The position numbers were made by a program, and so were the translations under genes. Shown here one piece after another: positions 1 through 11,071 of a stretch of 64,000 bases of DNA (position 1 is its first letter; each line of letters begins with the position of its first letter). The stretch lies in contig JAKCPI010031572.1 of assembly GCA_023213315.1 (NCBI GenBank), forward strand, positions 62,001 to 126,000. Direction: 5' to 3'. The notes below the pieces were generated by a model. It was not told where the DNA came from, did not search any database, and saw only the letters and a list, made by a program, of their open reading frames with translations. Source of the stretch: Euborellia annulipes. Lineage: Eukaryota; Arthropoda; Insecta; Dermaptera; Anisolabididae.

Positions 1-344
1 AATTCGTGGTCAAGAACAGCAGCATTAAATTGAGGCTCATGAAGTGGTGCTCCAAAAGCTTGATTCATTAATAATTGAATCTAAAAAATAACATAAATGA
101 ATTAGGTAAATATATAAAATTTTATATTTATTGACTTTTATTAATTATTGTTAATAATTAAGAAATTGCTATTAGAATTTCCACTGAGGGGCTCATATTT
201 GGTAGGGGGACGTTGACAAAACTGGCATTTCTTCCAATTGTTTGTCAGCCCTAAGTCTTATTCTAGAGGTAGAAAGTATTGCAGATGAATAGAATATGCC
301 ATCGAGAGATTTTGCATTGCCTTTACAGCCTGTGCTGTTTATGA

Positions 345-500
345 GGCTGTGATCCGTGGCTCAGAGAGGGTCTCGTGCCTGGGGTCCTGGGTTCCCTTCC
401 CATCCCAAGCGAGAAAAATCTATTTCATTAGAATTGGCTACCAATCATTTGAAATAATTTGGGATGGGGTCTAAATAGCTTTACATAGCTCAAAAGGGTC
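345..500 (+). repeat. tRNA-like SINE, family B
   Basis: It starts with a tRNA-like head: an A-box-like word TGGCTCAGAG and a B-box-like word GGGTTCCC. The body continues GCGAGAAAAA...TTGGCTACCA...GGGGTCTAAATAGC. The same body recurs at 3291-3400, 5285-5445, 49375-49530 (minus) and 60085-60155. Family membership is inferred from the tRNA-like head and shared tail; no database was consulted. Bases 1-340 hold AT-rich sequence with nothing recognised. Confidence 0.55.
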
Positions 501-659
501 TATTTATGACAGTTTAAAGGGTGAGCCGTATGCGTGCTCTCTTCTTTTTTTCAACTGTTGCGGAGCTCTTCTCACAGCACCTAGCCGTACAACCAGAAAG
601 CTGGTCACAGAGCACAAATGACGCTCTCTAATTTTCAAGCCAACTTGTCGTTTTTGTGT

Positions 660-801
660 CTCCATATTGAAGAAATTTGATTATAATTAATTTTTCAAAA
701 TATTTAAGAGATTCAAATTATTACTACGTAACTCCCGGGTTCATGTACTTAATTTCAAATAGATTCATTGAAAATTGTGGATTTCTATAGAACATATACA
801 T
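660..801 (+). repeat. Left half of a dispersed repeat split by the 5.9 kb hAT element
   Basis: The text around TTGATTATAATTAATTTT and GATTTCTATAGAACATATAC recurs uninterrupted at 47860-48048, in reverse at 8305-8520 and partly at 7850-7950. Here it is cut at 801 and resumes at 6745 (CATACATACATACATTTTT), so the intervening DNA is an insertion. The repeat's class is unknown. Confidence 0.6.
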
Positions 802-1052
802 TAGGGTGGTCGCAAGAAATTGATGTCCGAATATCTTTGGCGGGAACCTCTAGAAAGTTGCCAAATTATGTAAAAATGAGATAGGGAAAGGATGAGCTTG
901 ATCGAATAACCCTAAGACCTGCCTCAACGGGCCTGAAGTTTAGTAAAACTTGATGGAGACATATCAAGGGTAGCATTGTCTAAACTTCTAAATCATTTGT
1001 GGTATTTAAACCAAGAGCAGGTTGCTTTTGCTTTTTTTGATAATACTTTAGA

Positions 1053-1200
1053 TCAGTGGTTCCCAGCCGGTGTGTCCCGGCACCCAAGGGTCCCGCGAGA
1101 ATGGCTAAGGGGTGCCGCGAGATATTTAGATGAACAAAAAAAAAATAAATAAATAATAAAGAGGCGGGGAAAAAAAAGTTTTGCAAAAAAAAAAGGTCAA
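1053..1200 (+). mobile_element. Solitary hAT-type end (CAGTGGTTCCC)
   Basis: CAGTGGTTCCCAGCCGG is the usual left terminus of a common hAT MITE type. A complete relative lies at 27524-28385. No matching right end with duplication was found, so this is a truncated copy. Confidence 0.4.
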
Positions 1201-1277
1201 CCGTGAGTGGGGAAAAACAAATGGATGACGTGGAGTGATAGGATGAGTTGGTAATCCAATCAGTAGGGCTGGACGGT

Positions 1278-1505
1278 AAACCGGTTTACCGGTAAAAACC
1301 GGTAAAAATTTTTTACCGAAAACGCGGTAACGAACCTCTAATTCGGTAAAAACCGGTTTTTCTCGAAAGTCGGTAAAAACCGGTTTTTCTCGAAAGTCGG
1401 TAAAAACCGGTTTTTCTCGAAACTCGGTAAAAACCGGTTTTTACCGTTAGTCGGTTTTTCTCGAACTCGGTAAAAATCTGCTTTTCTCGAAACACGGTAA
1501 AATCC
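1278..1505. repeat. CGGTAAAAACCGG subterminal minisatellite
   Basis: Tandem units of about 25 bp, CGGTAAAAACCGG followed by TTTTTCTCGAAA, lie just inside the left end of the 1264-5845 element. The unit is itself palindromic (ACCGGT core). It creates a spurious repetitive reading frame. Confidence 0.85.
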
Positions 1506-1689
1506 GTATTTTCTTTATTTTATCGAATTGATTTCAAGCTTATATTCAGTTTTAGGAAGTGTAATTTAAGATTCTTTTTATTTTTTTTTTTTTATTGAAT
1601 TATAATAGAAAAAAAAATCTTAAGTGTCTTCATACAAGAAAATTTGTTCAACTTTCTCTTATTTCGTATGGGAATATTCAGGTAGACTG

Positions 1690-2590
1690 ATCAACTCAAA
1701 TTGATCCCGGGCGCCCCTAATTTTGAGATTTGAATAACTTGGCCCCCACTAGTGCAAATTTGATGATAATTGGAATTTAAGCTCAGGGTAGTATATAAAA
1801 GGCTATAATCAACTCAAATTGATACCGGACGCCCCCCCCCACCCCAATTTTTGAGATTTGAATAACTTGGCCCCCACTAGTGCAAATTTGATGATAATTG
1901 GAATTTAAGCTCAGGGTAGTATATAAAAGGCTATAATCAACTCAAATTGATCTCGGACGCCCCCCCCACCCCAATTTTTGAGATTTGAATAACTTGGCCC
2001 CCACTGGTGCAAATTTGATGAAAATTGGAATTTAAGCTCAGGGTAGTATATAAAAGGCTATAATCAACTCAAATTGATACCGGACGCCCCCCCCCCCCAA
2101 CCCCAATTTTTGAGATTTGAATAACTTGGCCCCCACTGGTGCAAATTTGATGAAAATTGGAATTTAAGCTCAGGGTAGTATATAAAAGGCTATAATCAAC
2201 TCAAATTGATACCGGACGCCCCCCCCCCCCACCCCAATTTTTGAGATTTGAATAACTTGGCCCCCACTGGTGCAAATTTGATGATAATTGGAATTTAAGC
2301 TCAGGGTAGTATATAAAAGGCTATAATCAACTCAAATTGATCTCGGACGCCCCCCCCCCACCCCAATTTTTGAGATTTGAATAACTTGGCCCCCACTGGT
2401 GCAAATTTGATGAAAATTGGAATTTAAGCTCAGGGTAGTATATAAAAGGCTATAATCAACTCAAATTGATACCGGACGCCCCCCCCCCACCCCAATTTTT
2501 GAGATTTGAATAAATTGGACCCCACTAGTGCAAATTTGATGAAAATTGAAATTTAAGCTCAGGGTAGAATCTAAAAGACTATGATCAAAT
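1690..2590 (+). repeat. Tandem array, ~118-132 bp unit, about seven copies
   Basis: Each unit starts ATCAACTCAAATTGAT and contains a poly-C run, GAGATTTGAATAA and AAGCTCAGGGTAG. Unit starts fall near 1690, 1808, 1936, 2062, 2194, 2326 and 2454. Much of the length variation lies in the poly-C run. Confidence 0.9.
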
Positions 2591-3290
2591 GAAAATGATG
2601 AGCTCCTACATTTCAAATTTCATCGAATTTTGTCTATTGGGGCGAATTCAAAACTCAAAAATTGTGGAAGAGGGGGGGGGGTCGGGGATCATTTTTAGTT
2701 CATCATAGTCTTACTCTGAGGTTAAATTCCAATTTTCATTAATTTGCACCCGAGGGGTCCAATTTTTTCATTGATTAAAGAAAAAAGAGAGAAACGAATA
2801 TAATAAAAATAATAAAATTAATTATAGGCTCATAATAAATTTAATATTTGTAATTTTTTCAAGCCTAAGTAGATTAATTAAATTGGAAATTTTTTTCTGA
2901 TTTCAATGATATATAGATATGATAGGCTATTTTTATTTTATCTAAATAGGCTATATTTAATTAAAATTAAATTTGTATATCAATAGGTAAATATTCATCT
3001 TTTTATTTTTTTTAGCAGAAAAAAAAAAAGTTTATAAAATGTAGGCTTATAATAAATTTTATTGCGCGCCACTGAGTTTCGGAAAGAGAGAGATAGACAA
3101 AGAGAAGAAACGAAATGGTGTTACCCCTCCTTCCCTTCCACTCTCCCCTCACTTGAAGCATGTTTGTCTAAAATTTTTTTATTAAATACATACGTATTTA
3201 AAAAAGTTTTAATAATTATATACCTACTTATTTCATAAATCCCTTATTTTGAAAGGATTTTTGGTATATACTGGTATTCAAAAATATTCT

Positions 3291-3400
3291 CCCTGAGTTC
3301 ATATAATGTGAGTGTACCAGGTGTTCCGGGTTCGTTTCCCATTTAAAGCGAGAAAAAGGTATTTCAAATGAATTGGCGACCAAGCATTTTAAGAAAACGA
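3291..3400 (+). repeat. SINE family B, partial copy
   Basis: Contains CCGGGTTCGTTTCCCAT (B-box-like) and AGCGAGAAAAAGG, then TTGGCGACCAAGCATTTTAA, as in the copy at 5285. It belongs to the duplicated interior unit of the hAT element, so it is probably not an independent insertion. Confidence 0.5.
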
Positions 3401-3464
3401 GAAAAATTCGATAAAAACAGCCCTACGGTAAAAAAATGACTTTTAGTTTCATCGGCCTGCGGTA

Positions 3465-3740
3465 AAAACAGATTTTTCTCGAAACTCGGTAAAAACCGGT
3501 TTTTCTCGAACCTCGGTAAAAATCTGCTTTTCTCGAGACACGGTAAAAACCGGTTTTTCTCGAAACTCGGTAAAAACCGGTTTTTCTCGAACCTCGGTAA
3601 AAATCTGCTTTTCTCGAGACACGGTAAAAATCTGCTTTTCTCGAGACACGGTAAAAACCGGTTTTTCTCGAAACTCGGTAAAAATAAGCTTTTCTCGAAA
3701 CTCAGTAAAAATCTGCTTTTCTCGAGACACGGTAAAACCC
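3465..3740. repeat. CGGTAAAAACCGG minisatellite, second array
   Basis: Same unit as at 1278-1505, alternating with the variant CGGTAAAAATCTGCTTTTCTCGA cut in two forms. It marks the start of the second copy of the interior unit. Confidence 0.85.
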
Positions 3741-3914
3741 GTAATTTCTCTATTTTATCGAAAGATTTCAAGTTTTAGCTTTAAGAAGTGTAATTTAAAT
3801 TTTTTTTTTTTTTTAATTGAATATGAAAAAGAGAAAGTAAAAGAAATCTGAAGTGACTTTATACAAGATTTGTTTTACTTTCTCTTATTTCGTATGGGAA
3901 TATTTAGATAGACA

Positions 3915-4520
3915 GATCAACTCAAATTGATCCCGGACGCCCCTATTTTTGAGATTTGAATAACTTGGACCCCACTAGTGCAAATTTGATCAAAATTGGA
4001 ATTTAAGCTCAGAGTAGAATTTAAAAGAGTATGATCAACTCAAAATGACCCCGGACCCCCCTAATTTTGAGATTTGAATAACTTGGCCCCCACTAGTGCA
4101 AATTTGATCAAAATTGGAATTTAAGCTCAGGGTAGAATCTAAAAGAGTATGATCAACTCAAAATGACCCCGGACCCCCCTAATTTTGAGATTTGAATAAC
4201 TTGGCCCCCACTAGTGCAAATTTGATCAAAATTGGAATTTAAGCTCAGGGTAGAATCTAAAAGAGTATGATCAACTCAAAATGACCCCGGACCCCCCCTA
4301 ATTTTGAGATTTGAATAACTTGGCCCCCACTAGTGCAAATTTGATCAAAATTGGAATTTAAGCTCAGAGTAGAATCTAAAAGAGTATGATCAACTCAAAA
4401 TGACCCCGGACCCCCCTAATTTTGAGATTTGAATAACTTGGCCCCCACTAGTGCAAATTTGATCAAAATTGGAATTTAAGCTCAGGGTAGAATCTAAAAG
4501 AGTATGATCAACTCAAAATG
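3915..4520 (+). repeat. Tandem array, ~118-120 bp unit, five copies
   Basis: This is the same repeat family as 1690-2590, but with a short C run and the variant TCAACTCAAAATGACCCCGG. Copies start near 3915, 4031, 4150, 4268 and 4388. It has been homogenised separately from the first array. Confidence 0.9.
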
Positions 4521-5284
4521 ATGCAGCCCCTCCATTTAAAATTTCATCGAATTTTGTCTATTGGGGGCGAATTTATTCAAAACTAAAAAAATCAGTAGGG
4601 GGGGTCGGGGATCATTTTTAGTTCATCATAGTCTTACTCTGAGGTTAAATTCCAATTTTCATCAAATTTGCACCCGAGGGGTCCAATTTTTTCAAAACTC
4701 ATATATAAGGGGAGAAGGGTTGGGCTTTGCAAAAATTGGACGGGGCAAAAATTATTTTTCTTAATCGATTAAAGAAAAAAGAGAGAAACGAATATAATAA
4801 AAAAAATAATAAAATTAATTATAATAATAAATTTAATATCTGTAATTTTTTCAGGTCTACTTAGATTAATTAAATTGGAAATTTTTTTCTGATTTTAATG
4901 ATATATAGATCATGATAGGCTATTTTTTATTTCATCTAAATAGACTATATTTAATTAAATTTAAATTTTTATATCAATAGGTAAAAATCTATCTTTTTAT
5001 TTTTTTTAGCAGAAAAAAAAACCAAGTTTATAAAATGTAGGCTTATAATAAATTTTATTGCCCGCCTCTTAGTGTCGTAGAGAGATAGAGAGAGAGAGAG
5101 AGAAAGAGAAGAGAGGGACCCCCTCCCTTAGCCTCTCCCTTTCACTCTTGCGTCTCTTCAAATATGTTTGTCTAACATTTTTTTATTAAATACGTACGTA
5201 TTTAAAAAAGTTGTAATAATTATACTTATTTCATAAATCCCTTATTTTGAAAGGATTTTTGGAATATATTCAAAAATATTCTCC

Positions 5285-5445
5285 CTGGGGTTCATATCTT
5301 GTGGGTGTACCTGAGGTCCCGAGGTCGCTTCCCATTACAAGCGAGCAAAATGTATTTCAATTGAATTGGCTACCAAGCATTTTAAATTAATTAATTATTA
5401 CTGATGGGGTCTAAATGGCTTTAGATGCGAAAAAGACCTTAAAGG
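5285..5445 (+). repeat. SINE family B copy
   Basis: Carries GTGGGTGTACCTGAGGTCCC, AAGCGAGCAAAATG, TTGGCTACCAAGCATTTTAA and GGGGTCTAAATGGC. The reverse copy at 49375-49530 is part of the 49129-50370 hAT fragment. Confidence 0.5.
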
Positions 5446-5564
5446 AAATATAAAAATTACACTTGGAAATGCTACTGTATATATGTGAAGTGTATAATTT
5501 TATTAAAGTGATGAAAATTCAAGTAAAAATATGGAAAACGAGAAAAATTCGATAAAAACAGCCC

Positions 5565-5835
5565 TACGGTAAAAAAACGACTCGGTTTTTACCGTAAGAT
5601 CGGTAAAAATCGGTTTTTCTCGAAACTCGGTAAAAACCGGTTTTTCTCGAAACTCGGTAAAAACCGGTTTTTCTCGAAAGTCGGTAAAAACCGGTTTTTC
5701 TCGAAACTCGGTAAAAACCGACTTACGGTAAAAACCGGTTTTTACCGAGTTTCGGTAAAAACCGGTTTTTACCGACTTTCGAGAAAAACCGGTTTTTTTT
5801 CCATTATCGAGGTCGGTAATGAAAATCCATTACCG
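5565..5835. repeat. CGGTAAAAACCGG minisatellite next to the right hAT end
   Basis: Same unit, partly inverted so that the array reads symmetrically toward the right terminus at 5845. Confidence 0.85.
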
Positions 5836-6124
5836 TCCAGCCCTACCAATCAGTCCAAAATCCAGTTTCGTCAAGCCATCCGTCCATCACTCAAACTGAT
5901 TGTGAATGGGGAAATTCACGTGGAGCGACACCAAGCCTTCGCAGCAGAAGTTAATACCCCAACAGAAACCAATAAAAGTAAATCTGTATCCATATTAATG
6001 CAAAATAGGTTATAAGAAAAGCACACACACTCGATGAAACACGTACTGGATGTGGAGTGACCGTGAATGGGGGTAATTTTTTGGATATAATCCAAATGGA
6101 TTACATCCATTTGGAGCGATCGTG

Positions 6125-6370
6125 AATGTTTTTAAACTTTTCACTTTTCTTGACGTTCAGAAGAAATATTAAGGCTAAAATAATTCCTTTTAATCCCTCC
6201 ATATTTAATTCATGGCTCTTCGATTAACGAAAAGAGGTGGAAATAACATAAGTAGGGGGTTCCCCCAAAAAACGGTACGGAGTGGGGGAAAACGGAGGTC
6301 ATATTTGGATTTAGGAGGTAATTTTACTTAAGAATCTAATGAAATTATTTCGGAACTCGAAAAAAAATTT
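6125..6370 (+). repeat. Dispersed repeat shared with 55585-55800
   Basis: Shared words include AACTTTTCACTT, TTCCTTTT, GGGGGAAAACGGAGGTCATA and TTTGGATT in the same order and spacing. No protein or RNA is recognised. Confidence 0.65.
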
Positions 6371-6744
6371 CATTACCCCTATTAGTGTTATTTGAAAATC
6401 AATGTGATGTGCCTCTTAACCACATTCGATATTTTGCCCATACCATGAAAACTGTTGGTTTTACTAAAAAATATTAAAGGACTTTTTTTTAGTAAATTTA
6501 ATGCTCTTCAAAAAATTACTGATGAACTCTTTTTGTTGAACTAACCGTTTAGGAGTTACAGATGTTAATAGTCAAATTTAGGGGAATCGATGAACTTTAG
6601 GGCCGATGAGGCAGGTCTTATCCTCATCCGATCGAGCTCAAACTTTCACAATCTACTTTTTACATCAATTGTCAACTTTTAAGAGGTTCCCGCCGAAAAT
6701 ACAGCCAAAAAAATTTTCTCCCCTTATACCTTGCAACCACCCTA

Positions 6745-6860
6745 ATATACATACATACATACATTTTTCACATTTCATTTTTATATATATAGATTTGATT
6801 AATAATTATTATTTTTTGATCAATTGGAAAATTTTATTCTTATTTGAAAAAACATAATGC
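6745..6860 (+). repeat. Right half of the dispersed repeat split by the 5.9 kb hAT element
   Basis: Continues from the break at 801: CATACATACATACATTTTTC, then a CATTTCATTTTTATATATA tail, as at 48000-48050. From 6860 to 7485 the sequence is AT-rich with poly-G/C patches and no gene is seen. Confidence 0.55.
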
Positions 6861-7485
6861 GAATTTAAAATATGAAGGAACTTTATCTGTAAGAAAATAG
6901 ACTAGAAGTGATGATATTTATGGATTCTGAAGAAAGGGAGTTAAACCTCCCCTCCCCTCGCCTCCCCCTCCCCCCGCTATGACTTTCATTAAGAAATTAA
7001 TCAAAATTTAAATAATTAATATCTTTATGCAAAATGACTTTCAAATAATTGACCGTTTTGGGACATCACAAGTGTTAAATAAACAGTCTAGGGGGAGGGG
7101 GGAGCACATTTTTTACTTTTACTTACATGGGGAAGGGGGGGCTTGATCAATTGTATGCATAAAGATTTTTAAAAGAAAAAAGACTATTTTGTCTAAAAAA
7201 TGAAATGATTACGTACGATTTGCTTGCTGTTGGTGACAAGGGAGAGGCGGGGTTTTGAAAGTCAAAAATGTGCGTACGTAATACTTGGACGTCCCCTTTG
7301 TAAAGAAAAAGTTGGGGTCTCAAACTTATTTTTTTTTTTTTTAAGATTGTTTTGAGTGGAAAGTTCAGGCTAAAAAATGGCGCTAGTCTTCTTCATGATA
7401 TTGTATGAAATTACAAATAATTTGTTAAAGGAATGAAAAAAGCACTTGGAACTGAGTCGTTGCTCGAATATTTTTTGAAACACAC

Positions 7486-7617
7486 CTTGGCTCGATCCAG
7501 AGTAGAATCTTCAAAAGATGCTGGTGCTTGTCGTTGAATTCTAGATGCTCGCTGAGATGAATGCTCATTTGGAGGCGGGGAGACATCACGAGGCGCAGGT
7601 GCATCAGACCTCTTCAC
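7486..7617 (-). CDS. Probable second coding exon of the minus-strand proline-motif gene
   Basis: A 44-codon open stretch lies between an acceptor (AACCAG just above 7617) and a donor (AAG|GTGTGT, GT at 7485-7484). Both edges are phase 0, which fits the phase 0 donor of the upstream exon at 9905. The product is polar and proline-rich: PAPRDVSPPPNEHSSQRA, then ASFEDSTLDRAK. No domain is recognised. The alternative is a chance open frame, since the acceptor has only a modest pyrimidine tract. The following exons would lie further left, but none could be supported in 1-7485. Confidence 0.4.
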
Positions 7618-8734
7618 CTGGTTAATTGGAGTGCTCTAAAAAAAAAAGTGTTCATTTGATTAGATATTGAATTTGTGCCTCGAAATACACTTGAATATTA
7701 TGACTTTATTTGATGATGGTAATTTGAAAAAGTAAAAATGTTCTCATTGATAAAGAAACATTGAATGAATCACGAAAAACTTATTCAAAAAGTTGCCACT
7801 AAGTTCATATATATTATATTTACCAAATTGAAAAATACAATAGGAACATTTAAGAGATTCAAATTATTACTAAGTTACTCGCAGTTTCAAATACTATATG
7901 TGTACCTAATTTCAAAAAGATTCATTAAAAATTGTGCTTTTCTATAGAACAAACTTTTGTCCATTTCATTTATCAATCTTCTCTATATATATAAAAAACA
8001 ATGTTCGATGACTGACTGCCTCCTATCATCATCGTATAGCCTAAAACCCTTGATCTAATTTAATGAAATTTGGAATTTATATTCGGTTCCACTAAGGAAG
8101 GATTATTTGATTTTTTTCAACCCTTAAGGGCGGAAACTGGGGAAAAATATTTTCACGTGTTTTTTTTTTTAACTCCTATAATCTTTCGAATATTAATATG
8201 ATACGACTGGCCTTAGAAACAGTCATAGAAGAATTGAAAAATGGGCAAAATAAAACATAGCTACATCTATACTATTATTCCTATCTATCTATCTATATCT
8301 ATATATATAAATGAAATGGGAAAAATGTATAGTCTATATGTATGTAAATGTTCTATAGAATTCCACAATTTTCAATGAATCTATTTGAAATTAAGTACAC
8401 ATATAAATATATATATTACATGGACCAGGGAGTAACGTAGTAATAATTTGAATCTCTTAAATATTTTGGAAAATTAATTATAATCAAATTTCTTCAATAT
8501 GGGAACACAAAATCAACAAGTTGGCTAGAAATTGTCAGAGCAAGAGAGCGTCATTTGTGCTCTGTGAACGGCTTTCTGGTTGTATGACTAGCCGCTGTGG
8601 GCGGAGATTCGCAGCAGATGAAAAAATAAGAGAGCACCCTTCAAACAGTCATAAACAAACCCTTTTGTGCTGTTCCCAGTCAGTAGCCTCTCCTCGCTCG
8701 AAGAACCCCCCCGAAGACGGGCTTTGTGACTAGT

Positions 8735-9328
8735 ATATTATATAAATGGCAGTCACACTGTACACTGTTTGTATCGCACTCCGTCCATTGACTCCGAAAC
8801 TACTGTTTCATGGGGTTTTTTTTTAATCGGTAGAGAATTTTCCGGGGGTGGTTTTAGGCTATCATTATGCCAAATTAGGGGTATGTAGGTGACCCCCCAA
8901 ATCAGGGTCTCACAAATCTCCCATATAAAAGCATTGGAAAACAAGTTCTGATTCGCTTTACGAAAATTAAATTATCAAATCTTTCAAATGGAAAATAAAA
9001 ATTCTCCCTCCCCCTAAAATTCGACATCTCAAAAAGTTTTTTCTGACTCCACCACCCCCCCTTCATTCCATTTTAATAAAATTTAAAATGACGATTTCTT
9101 AGGGTGTAAATAATTGAAAAATTATATTGACCTCAGTAAGCTCTAACAGCTCTGCCCCCCCCCCCCCCGAAATGGTTTTTCCACTCGATTTTTTATTTCA
9201 TATTTTATATTACAGTGCAAAATTAATTAAAATACATATATCTGAAAAACTCTTTGTGATATCTCGAGACGCCGCCCACCAGGACCTAGCGCGGTAGGGT
9301 TGCCTAAGGCGCGTTTAGAGCAGCTAGT
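8735..9328 (+). mobile_element. Helitron-like fragment with a CTAGT end
   Basis: It shares GACTCCGAAACTACTG, GGGAATTTTCCGGGGG-type text and TTTAGGCTATCATTAT with 37075-37640. It ends with a GC-rich patch (CTAGCGCGGTAGGGTTGCCT) followed by CTAGT at 9324-9328. TC-start/CTRR-end elements with a GC hairpin near the 3' end are Helitrons, but no Rep/helicase is present and the hairpin here is imperfect. The adjacent 8305-8520 holds a reverse copy of the 660-801 repeat. Confidence 0.4.
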
Positions 9329-9555
9329 TTAGAATAAGGAACCTGCGAATGATCTAGATATTTGATTAATTTTCGTTTTGCACTTGGCACTTGGCGAGAA
9401 AGATGTGGAATTTCACATAAAACTGAGCTAGTGCTAACTTTTTGTCTACTCTGAGTGAAAAGATAATTTCTGGAGACAAATCTACGCCAAGTTGCCGTTT
9501 TCAGAGAATCCAGAGTATTTTTATTTTTGAATAGGAGGACGTGGATGTAGTTAAT

Positions 9556-9837
9556 ATGTTGAATAGGAAAGAAGATGCAGCCAAATAATTGAGCCTCTAT
9601 TTGGTAATAAACACTCTTTATTAGGACGTTTCGGCTGGGATCAACCCTGCCATCTTCAGCCTTTAAAGAGCATATTTTTTATATATAAAAATTTAAATAT
9701 ATATATATAATTATATAATAATTTAAATATGCTCTTTGAATGCCGTAAATGGCAGGGTTGATCCCAGCCGAAACGTCCTAATAAATTACCAAATAGAGGC
9801 TCAATTATTTGGCTGTATCTTCTTTCCTATTCAACAT
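9556..9837. mobile_element. Inverted dimer carrying the CTGAAGAT-hairpin-GAAACGT core
   Basis: The two arms (9556-9680 and 9725-9837) are inverted copies. The left arm, read on the minus strand, has CTGAAGAT, then GGCAGGG-UUGAU-CCCAGCC, then GAAACGTCC at 9626-9659. The right arm keeps the hairpin and GAAACGTCC but has lost the CTGAAGAT. TAATAAA follows the core. It lies in the intron of the minus-strand gene, 68 bp past the donor of the long exon. Confidence 0.75.
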
Positions 9838-9904
9838 GTTTTTATTTTTGGCTGCCTGTACCTTCATATCCAATATTTGCCATTTAAATATCATTGTATC
9901 TTAC

Positions 9905-11062
9905 CATATAATGTAAATGTGCAGGTTCAGTAGAGGAACTAGAAAAGTTTTTGAAAGGTTCTGCATAAATATGTTCAGATCGACGTTCGGTGGGTATAAA
10001 AAATTCACTTTGCTCTTGAGGAGTGCCATCGTAGACATGCACTTGACAATTATTGCTACCTCCTAAACAACCCAAACAAGAGTTTTTCGTTTTATCAGAT
10101 GTTACACTCTCTTCTAATTCATTGAAGTTTGAGCTATCTAATGATTGATTTGATTGTGACCCATTGAGTAGAGGTTCTCTTCGAGGAAGAAGTATACGTC
10201 CTTTGCCTCGATTTTTTAGTGCCACTTCTAATTTGGCAAGTTTTTGTTTGGTGTCATCTACTGTTGTAGAATGAGCAAAAGTGCGAGGAGGTTTCCGAGG
10301 AGGTGGTCCAGTGGGTAAAGGAGTTTTTAGTAAAAGACGAACTGATTCAGTAAGGCTTTCGTTGGAATCGGGAATACTTTTATTTAGAGGTTGTTTGGAA
10401 TTATTCTCTTGGTTAGATGGTTCCTTGTCTTGATGTGGATAATTATTACACACAGAATCCAATTCTGATTTTGACTGTTCTTTTAATAATAATTTTGATG
10501 ATACATTTGTTTCTTTTCCATTACTCTTAGATTCATTTGCATTTTTCTTTTCAAATTTATAAATTAATTCTTTTGATAACATTTTAATTTCTGATGTAGC
10601 AACAATTTTAGAGGATGCATTTCCATTAACTTTTTTTGATATGTTTGATTCCAACATATTAACTTGATTGCTGACACTTTTTTCAAGAACATTTTTTTTT
10701 ATTGTAGATTTAATATGGGATGATGATGTTGCTAAAGTCTTATTTATTGGTTGATGATGATGGCTATTTGATAATGCATTTTTCGTTTGTTGATGATTCG
10801 ATGTTTTTGTTGGTGGGTTGTTGATGTTTGTTGGACTATTGACAGCATTTACATGTTTCGCGAGTCGTTGTGCAAGTAAAGACCTTGCTGCTTCTTTTTT
10901 AGCATCGACGCCACCACGAAAGGCGGGCGATCGACGAACACCTGCTGATGAAGTCGAGGTGGAAGTGGCATTCCCCAGAGCTGCTGCTGGGATTCGATTG
11001 GCAGCAGAAGGCTCCTCTGCATTCTCGAAACGTCGTCGTATGCATTCCACTCGACCGGACAT
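9905..11062 (-). CDS. Long first coding exon, possible DENND2-like N-terminal region
   Basis: 386 codons run from an ATG at 11062 (context GCCGGTGCCATGT) to a donor ATG|GTAAGA (GT at 9904-9903, phase 0). An acceptor, TTTCATTTTAG, precedes 11080, so the exon has 18 nt of 5' leader and earlier leader exon(s) upstream. The N-terminus is basic (GRVECIRRRFENAEE). Residues ~75-240 are Asn/Ser/Lys-rich and probably disordered. Residues 253-264 read PPPRKPPRTFAH, a proline motif. A Cys cluster CLGCLGGSNNC lies at ~329-339 and EHIYAEPF at 363-370. The PPRKPPRTFAH plus HIY.EP pairing recalls DENND2-type N-termini, but the uDENN/cDENN/dDENN part is not in view, so the name is tentative. An SH3 or phosphotyrosine adaptor is the alternative. 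Confidence 0.75.
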
Positions 11063-11071
11063 GGCACCGGC

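Larger units (their letters stand above)
1264..5845. mobile_element. hAT-like element, 4.6 kb, satellite-filled, nested in the 5.9 kb element
   Basis: Ends are TAGGGCTGGACGGTAA and TTACCGTCCAGCCCTA, a 16-bp inverted repeat, with an exact 8-bp duplication CCAATCAG at 1256-1263 and 5846-5853. The interior is two tandem copies of a ~2.1 kb unit. Each unit has a CGGTAAAAACCGG array, an array of ~120-130 bp repeats, AT-rich sequence and a SINE-B piece. There is no coding capacity. A partial reverse copy lies at 49129-50370. The CCGG-type arrays just inside both ends look like amplified subterminal transposase-binding repeats, which is an inference. Confidence 0.8.
802..6744. mobile_element. hAT-like element, 5.9 kb, non-autonomous, composite
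   Basis: Terminal inverted repeats begin TAGGGTGGTCGCAAG and end CTTGCAACCACCCTA in degenerate form. They extend about 180 bp inward with moderate identity (GGCGGGAACCTCT near 840 against AGAGGTTCCCGCC near 6690). The element is flanked by an exact 8-bp duplication ATATACAT at 794-801 and 6745-6752. TA(G)GG-type ends with an 8-bp duplication are the hAT signature. No transposase reading frame is present. It interrupts a dispersed repeat whose empty form is seen near 48000. Most of the interior is a second hAT-like element with satellite arrays. Confidence 0.75.

Noticed and set aside
1313..1495. Repetitive reading frame over the CGGTAAAAACCGG array (also 3364-3771)
   Set aside because: It is a translation of a ~25-bp tandem repeat. 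Frames stay open only because the unit lacks stops; there is no start context, splice site or family.
9652..9659. Canonical hammerhead ribozyme annotation for the CTGAAGAT cores
   Set aside because: Only the CUGANGA and GAAA words match. An extra base precedes the stem, and stem I, stem III and an NUH site cannot be placed. It is kept as a hypothesis in the findings.
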